Below are positions 59,854 through 64,000 of a stretch of DNA of 64,000 bases, piece after piece. Within the stretch, counting starts at the first letter, position 1; every line of letters begins with the position of its first letter. Both the position numbers and the translations under genes were made by a program. Under the pieces are notes generated by a model. It had not been told where the DNA came from and made no database searches. It worked only from the letters and a program-made list of their open reading frames with translations. The stretch is from an uncultured Pelagibacteraceae bacterium. Its GTDB lineage: Bacteria > Pseudomonadota > Alphaproteobacteria > Pelagibacterales > Pelagibacteraceae. The stretch spans positions 186,001-250,000 of the forward strand of contig CACMIX010000001.1 in NCBI GenBank assembly GCA_902613855.1, written 5' to 3'.

Positions 59854-61348
59854 TCAAATTAATAACCCCACAAGATCTGAATTAATTTCAGATTTTGTTA
59901 AATCTAATCCTGATTATTATATTAAAGAGTTTAAAAAAATTGGCAGTAAGCCTTCCTTTTCTTTCTCTTTTAACTTATATGCTGCAATTTTAGGGCCTGT
60001 TTGGTTTGGCATGAGAAATATTTGGAATTGGTCCTTAGCTTTCTTAATTATTGAAACTTTTTCAATAGTACAAATAGTAAGAGGCTTATTTGGAAATATT
60101 ACCAAAGAAGCAGTTCAAAAAATTGAACAAGTTCAATCAACTATAGCATTTAGAAACCAACAGCTGGAGGCAGCAATTACTAACAATCCAGATAAAGTCG
60201 AAGTTTATAAAAGAAATATAAAATCTTTAGAAGATGCTATGCAAGGGTATATTGATGAGGTAGCAAGAATTGAAGCTTCAGCAATTTGGATTACTATTCT
60301 TGGAATTAGTCTTTTATTTTTTATAAAAATTATTCAAGGAATATTAGCTAACTCTATTCTAGAAAAAAGATATTCTGAATGGCTATCAGATAAAACAATT
60401 ATGCCAGGTATGCAAACTAAAAACTTAATTTCAAGTATCATATTTAGTTCTGTTATAATGTTTTTTTCTGTAGTTCATTATAGTTTTCCTGGTTTAATTA
60501 ATGTCATGGATGATTTCCCTACTCATCCAGACATAAGATTAACTTCTATTAAGTGGGTAGAGACAATATTTGATTATGCAGTTCTAAAAGGAGATGCATT
60601 GTTTACTGCTATTACAATTGGTATTAGATCAGTTTTAGATTTTTTAGAATTATTATTTGTTAAAACTCCATGGATAGTAATTATAACTACCATAGTGACC
60701 TTAACTGGATTAGCAGCTGGTCCAAGAGCTGCAATATATTCTGCAGGATTTCTATGTTATATGGGTTTTTTAGGGTTTTGGGTTAAAGCGATGACAACGT
60801 TGGCGCTATTGGGTACTGCAGCAGTTTTAAGTATTGTAATTGGTATTCCCCTAGGTATTTTTTGTGCAAGACGTCAAAGATTTTACTCAATGATAAGACC
60901 TATAATGGATTTTATGCAAACGATGCCTGCATTTGTTTTTATGATTCCTGTTATTGCTTTCTTTGGTACCGGTAAAGTTGCAGCAGTAATTATAACAATG
61001 ATTTTTGGAGGAACTCCAGTTGTAAGATTAACTGTTCTTGGATTGAGAGGAGTTCCCGAAACTATTCGAGAGGCAGCAATAGCTTATGGAGCATCTAAAT
61101 GGTATTTATTGAGAAAAGTTGATTTACCTTTAGCAACACCATCTATATTAGCAGGAGTTAATCAAACAGTAATGTTAAGTTTAGCAATGGTAGTAGTTGC
61201 ATCCTTAATTGGCGCAAAAGGTTTGGGTCAAGATGTTTTAGAAGCTTTACAATATGCAAATGTTGGTCAAGGAATCTTAGCAGGAGTTGCAATATTATTT
61301 GTTGCATTAATTTTAGATAGGGTTGTTCAAGGTAAGAAAAGAGTTTAA
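59843..61348 (+). CDS. proW: Glycine betaine ABC transporter permease with N-terminal extension
   Basis: The protein has about 501 residues from the ATG at 59843; a TTG at 59831 is an alternative. The C-terminal half (about 320-490) is the usual ProW permease, with the EAA-type loop TIREAAIAYGASKWYLLRKVDLPLA. The N-terminal half is unusual: SFSFNLYAAILGPVWFGMRNIWNW looks like a DUF2628-type module. A probable coiled coil follows (QKIEQVQSTIAFRNQQLEAA to about residue 145), then more helices. Typical permeases are 280-350 residues, so this may sense or modulate transport. Confidence 0.9.
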   Translation: MENNQINNPTRSELISDFVKSNPDYYIKEFKKIGSKPSFSFSFNLYAAILGPVWFGMRNIWNWSLAFLIIETFSIVQIVRGLFGNITKEAVQKIEQVQSTIAFRNQQLEAAITNNPDKVEVYKRNIKSLEDAMQGYIDEVARIEASAIWITILGISLLFFIKIIQGILANSILEKRYSEWLSDKTIMPGMQTKNLISSIIFSSVIMFFSVVHYSFPGLINVMDDFPTHPDIRLTSIKWVETIFDYAVLKGDALFTAITIGIRSVLDFLELLFVKTPWIVIITTIVTLTGLAAGPRAAIYSAGFLCYMGFLGFWVKAMTTLALLGTAAVLSIVIGIPLGIFCARRQRFYSMIRPIMDFMQTMPAFVFMIPVIAFFGTGKVAAVIITMIFGGTPVVRLTVLGLRGVPETIREAAIAYGASKWYLLRKVDLPLATPSILAGVNQTVMLSLAMVVVASLIGAKGLGQDVLEALQYANVGQGILAGVAILFVALILDRVVQGKKRV

Positions 61349-61357
61349 TTAAACCTA

Positions 61358-61963
61358 ATGGAATTTCTATTATTAGGTTTTTTTACCAGCCTTAGTTTAA
61401 TTTTAGCTATTGGAGCCCAAAATATTTTTGTAATAGAGCAGGGATTAAAAAAACAATTTACGTTTACAGTTTGCTTTATTTGCTCAATTTCAGACTGTTT
61501 TCTTATATTTGTAGGAATTTTTCTATTTTATTACTTTAATCAATATTTTACTTCAACAATTGAATTAATCTTTAATATTCTTTTACTCTTATTCTTAATT
61601 TACTTTATTTACTCAAAAATTAAATCGGTTAGTCAAAAAATTGACTTTAATAAAAATTATAAAAAAACAAACTTAGTTAGTATAATTTTTAAAACTTTAG
61701 GATTTACCTATTTAAATCCTCACGTTTATTCAGATACTGTATTTTTTTTAGGGAATTTTTCTAAAAACTTTTTATTGGCTGATAAAATAATATTTGGAAT
61801 TGGAGCCTCATTCGCTTCTTTTTTATTTTTCTTTTTTATTGGTTATCTGTCAAAATTTTTTTCCAGATACGCTGATAATTTAAAAATATGGAAAATAATT
61901 AACTTATTTATAATTATTTTTATGAGTGGTTTAGCAGTTTATGTATTGCTAGATATTATCTAG
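61358..61963 (+). CDS. LysE-family amino acid exporter
   Basis: This 201-residue membrane protein has about six helices, beginning LLGFFTSLSLILAIGAQNIFVIEQGLKK, the LysE/ArgO motif with AIGAQN. The segment GFTYLNPHVYSDTVFF contains the family NPHVYxDT motif. It probably exports a basic or other amino acid. It follows the betaine permease by 9 bases and could share its transcript. Confidence 0.88.
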   Translation: MEFLLLGFFTSLSLILAIGAQNIFVIEQGLKKQFTFTVCFICSISDCFLIFVGIFLFYYFNQYFTSTIELIFNILLLLFLIYFIYSKIKSVSQKIDFNKNYKKTNLVSIIFKTLGFTYLNPHVYSDTVFFLGNFSKNFLLADKIIFGIGASFASFLFFFFIGYLSKFFSRYADNLKIWKIINLFIIIFMSGLAVYVLLDII

Positions 61964-62151
61964 ACAGCACAGCTCATATCTTGACCACAGCATAATGGTG
62001 ATTTAATTTTACCATGATCATCAGGGCATTTAGATATTTGTACCTGATTACCATCGTCTAATTTTAGTATGTCATCAACTAATGGTTTGTTACATTTTCC
62101 ACAAGTAGCATTTACAGACATACCACATTTTGAACATTCGTAAGTTGCCAT
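61960..62151 (-). CDS. Small zinc-ribbon-like protein
   Basis: This 63-residue protein has several cysteine pairs: CSKCGMSVNATCGKCNKP, a central ISKCPDDHGKI and a final LCCGQDMSC. They could form one or two zinc sites. No family name is recognised. It overlaps the end of the LysE-type gene by 4 bases. An AAGGAGA site lies directly upstream of its ATG, which supports translation. Confidence 0.78.
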   Translation of the reverse strand: MATYECSKCGMSVNATCGKCNKPLVDDILKLDDGNQVQISKCPDDHGKIKSPLCCGQDMSCAV

Positions 62152-62293
62152 AAGACTCTCCTTTTAATTACTATAGCTTTATTTCTTATAACAAGCATCA
62201 ATTTTTCTATTAATTAAGGATCGTTTTTGTCACTTTTTATATTGTGGCATAACTAATCATTGAATTATTTATTAATTTTAATACTTATTTTTA

Positions 62294-62755
62294 ATGAATA
62301 ACAAAAGAGATTTTATTAAACTATTTGGTTTATCCTTGTTAACTTATGTGATTGCTCCTTATAAGTTTGCTTTTTCTGAGACAAAAAAAATTATCAATAA
62401 AAATTTAACCAAAAAGCAAAAAGAAATCATGTTTAATGAAGGCACAGAAAGAGCTTTTACAAGTAAATTACTTAATGAGAAAAGAAAAGGATTTTACCAT
62501 TGTGCAAATTGTGGAGCTAAATTATTTTCATCTGATGCAAAGTTTGATAGTGGAACTGGCTGGCCATCTTTTAGTGAGGCATTACCAGGTGCTTTTAAAA
62601 CTAAAATAGACTATTCCTTTGGTATGAGAAGAATGGAATATCATTGTGCAAATTGTGGTGCTCATCATGGACATATTTTTCTTGATGGCCCAACTGCTAC
62701 TGGAAAAAGATTTTGTAATAATGGTTTATGTTTGTTATTTGTTCCAGAAACTTAG
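62294..62755 (+). CDS. msrB: Peptide-methionine (R)-S-oxide reductase, exported form
   Basis: This 153-residue protein has a hydrophobic N-terminus (FGLSLLTYVIAPYKFAF), probably a signal or anchor. The catalytic domain has FYHCANCGAKLFSSDAKFDSGTGWPSF, RMEYHCANCGAHHGHIFLDG and the active-site cysteine in KRFCNNGLCL. MsrB reduces methionine-R-sulfoxide, here probably in the periplasm. Its metal cysteines are complete. Confidence 0.93.
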   Translation: MNNKRDFIKLFGLSLLTYVIAPYKFAFSETKKIINKNLTKKQKEIMFNEGTERAFTSKLLNEKRKGFYHCANCGAKLFSSDAKFDSGTGWPSFSEALPGAFKTKIDYSFGMRRMEYHCANCGAHHGHIFLDGPTATGKRFCNNGLCLLFVPET

Positions 62756-62757
62756 AA

Positions 62758-64000
62758 TTATTTTGAAAAACCGTATTTTTTAAGTCTAACATCACCGGTT
62801 CGTGCATGTGCTTCCATACCTTCGTATCTAGAAATTCTTGCAGCAGCAGCACCAACTAATTCTGTAGAATCCTTTGTCATTCTTTGAAAGCTCAAAGTTT
62901 TAATAAATTTGCCAACAAATAAACCACCTGTATATCTTCCTGCACCTTTGGTTGGGAGTATGTGGTTTGTACCTGAACATTTATCACCATAAGCAACTGT
63001 AGTTTCTTCTCCGACAAATAAGGAGCCATAATTTGTTAGTCTTTCATGAAACCACTTCAAATTTTCTGTTTGAACCTCTAAGTGTTCAGGTGCGTATTCA
63101 TCACTAATTTTCACCATTTCTTCATCGGTATCACATAAAATAACTTCTCCATAATCTCTCCAAGCTGCATCTGCACTTTGTCTTGGAACTTCAGGAAGCT
63201 CTTCAATTAATTCAGGAACTCTTTTCATTACTTTTTCTGCAAGCTCTTTACTTGTTGTATACAACCAACATGGTGAGTTATATCCATGTTCAGCTTGGCC
63301 AACTAAATCAACAGCTACAATTTCAGGATCAGCTTTTGCATCTGCTATAATTCCAATTTCAGTGGGTCCAGCAAATAAATCAATACCTACTTTTCCAAAC
63401 AAAATTCTTTTCGCCTCAGCTACAAACTGATTTCCTGGTCCTACAATAATATCTGCAGGAGGGTTATTGAATAATCCATTAGTCATGGCTGCAATAGCTG
63501 GAACTCCACCAAGATTTAAAATTACATCTGCTCCACACAAGTCAGCAGTATAAACAATTGTTGGGTGAGCACCGATATCCTTTTTAGGAGGACTGCATGC
63601 AACAATATTTTTAACTCCAGCAACTTTAGCAGTTGTAACACTCATCACAGCTGAAGCTATATGAGCATACCTTCCACCAGGAATATAGCAACCAGCAGTA
63701 TTTACAGGAACTAGTTTTTGTCCAGCAAACAATCCGTCTGATAACTCAACCTCAAAATCCTGACCATAGTTTTTCAATTGGGCTTCAGCAAATTTTCGCA
63801 CACGATCAAATGAAAATTGAATATCATCTTTCGTTTTTTGGTCTAAGGATTTTTTAATTTCTTCAATTCGTTCTTTAGATACAACTATTTCGCCATCATA
63901 TTTGTCAAATTTTTTAGTTAAATCAATACACCCTTGTTCTTTAGTATTATCTAAATCTTTTAAGAGATTCTGAACTATACCTGTGGTTTTTGTATCATCT
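62758..64000 (-). CDS. hisD: Histidinol dehydrogenase, partial at the right edge
   Basis: The protein catalyses the last two steps of histidine synthesis. The frame continues past the right edge of the window; the section ending at 64000 reads DDTKTTGIVQNLLKDLDNT in translation. Key motifs are PGGRYAHIASAVMS, VGPGNQFVAEAKR and GPTEIGIIADAKADPEIVAVDLVGQAEHG with the catalytic region, and GTNHILPTKG. The internal GTG at 63801 is not the start. The N-terminal tens of residues lie outside the window. Confidence 0.95.
   Translation of the reverse strand, partial: DDTKTTGIVQNLLKDLDNTKEQGCIDLTKKFDKYDGEIVVSKERIEEIKKSLDQKTKDDIQFSFDRVRKFAEAQLKNYGQDFEVELSDGLFAGQKLVPVNTAGCYIPGGRYAHIASAVMSVTTAKVAGVKNIVACSPPKKDIGAHPTIVYTADLCGADVILNLGGVPAIAAMTNGLFNNPPADIIVGPGNQFVAEAKRILFGKVGIDLFAGPTEIGIIADAKADPEIVAVDLVGQAEHGYNSPCWLYTTSKELAEKVMKRVPELIEELPEVPRQSADAAWRDYGEVILCDTDEEMVKISDEYAPEHLEVQTENLKWFHERLTNYGSLFVGEETTVAYGDKCSGTNHILPTKGAGRYTGGLFVGKFIKTLSFQRMTKDSTELVGAAAARISRYEGMEAHARTGDVRLKKYGFSK

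Noticed and set aside
1-64000. CRISPR arrays, insertion sequences, prophage or a replication origin
   Set aside because: No regularly spaced repeats, transposase, integrase, phage genes or DnaA-box cluster were seen anywhere in the window.

Overview
The window looks like a piece of a free-living marine alphaproteobacterium of the SAR11 type (Pelagibacterales). This is inferred from the strong AT richness, very short intergenic gaps, many TAATG and ATGA start/stop overlaps, and the gene content: methylated-osmolyte transport and demethylation, a TRAP system, an iron ABC system, and almost no visible regulators. No tRNA, rRNA, CRISPR array, insertion sequence, phage gene or origin was seen. No stretch longer than about 300 bases lacks a gene; the longest gap is 31852-32133, and it holds hairpins, a terminator and a nine-codon ORF.

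Layout. 1-914: end of purK and purE (purine synthesis, minus strand). 1007-4411: an unusual four-gene plus-strand set (M19 dipeptidase-like protein, 553-residue unknown, DUF3726-like protein, 55-residue CxxC protein). 4408-5063: Yip1-type membrane protein and a 36-residue membrane peptide. 5106-7185: a DmdA-like/GcvT-fold methyltransferase with a short MetF-like protein. 7266-12923: a tight operon with a Rieske oxygenase, methyltransferase, APS-kinase-like kinase, small nucleotidyltransferase, crotonase, small membrane protein, CoA-binding protein and a BT1-like transporter. 14057-19834: a dimethylglycine/sarcosine dehydrogenase-like flavoenzyme followed by both ETF subunits and ETF:quinone oxidoreductase, giving a complete electron route to the quinone pool. 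19836-23262: DUF2237, hisI, folE, an AcuI-type reductase and a LysR regulator.

23344-27981: a Fur-type box, then a ferric iron ABC transporter whose genes are interrupted by a small ORF and a peroxiredoxin. 27996-31851: AzlCD, an ETHE1-like metallo-hydrolase, DUF4396, cytochrome b561, a c556-like cytochrome and an unknown gene. 32134-45837: a sugar-acid catabolic region (EamA transporter, UxaA-type and IlvD/Edd-type dehydratases, 2-hydroxyacid dehydrogenase, TRAP transporter, HIBADH-type reductases, SDR, FAH hydrolase, enolase-superfamily enzyme and SMP-30 lactonase). Its parts fit a non-phosphorylative route from sugar lactone to aldonate, 2-keto-3-deoxy acid, diketo acid and finally pyruvate plus a C2 or C3 acid. 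Then come ppc, ccdA, azoR, a histidinol-phosphatase-like gene and DUF952.

51040-54484: a ten-gene minus-strand operon of very small proteins (two NTF2-like, a DUF1330 protein, two other small cytosolic proteins, two secreted proteins, and two SMR-type membrane proteins around a DUF2798 protein). It is the most system-like unexplained unit here. 54676-64000: small membrane protein, cysE-cysK, VOC protein, HTH protein, a glycine-betaine ABC transporter with an enlarged permease, LysE exporter, zinc-ribbon protein, msrB and truncated hisD.

The common theme is import of compatible solutes and methylated compounds, stripping of methyl groups onto folate, and feeding of electrons (ETF) and carbon (sugar acids, pyruvate, PEP carboxylase) into central metabolism.
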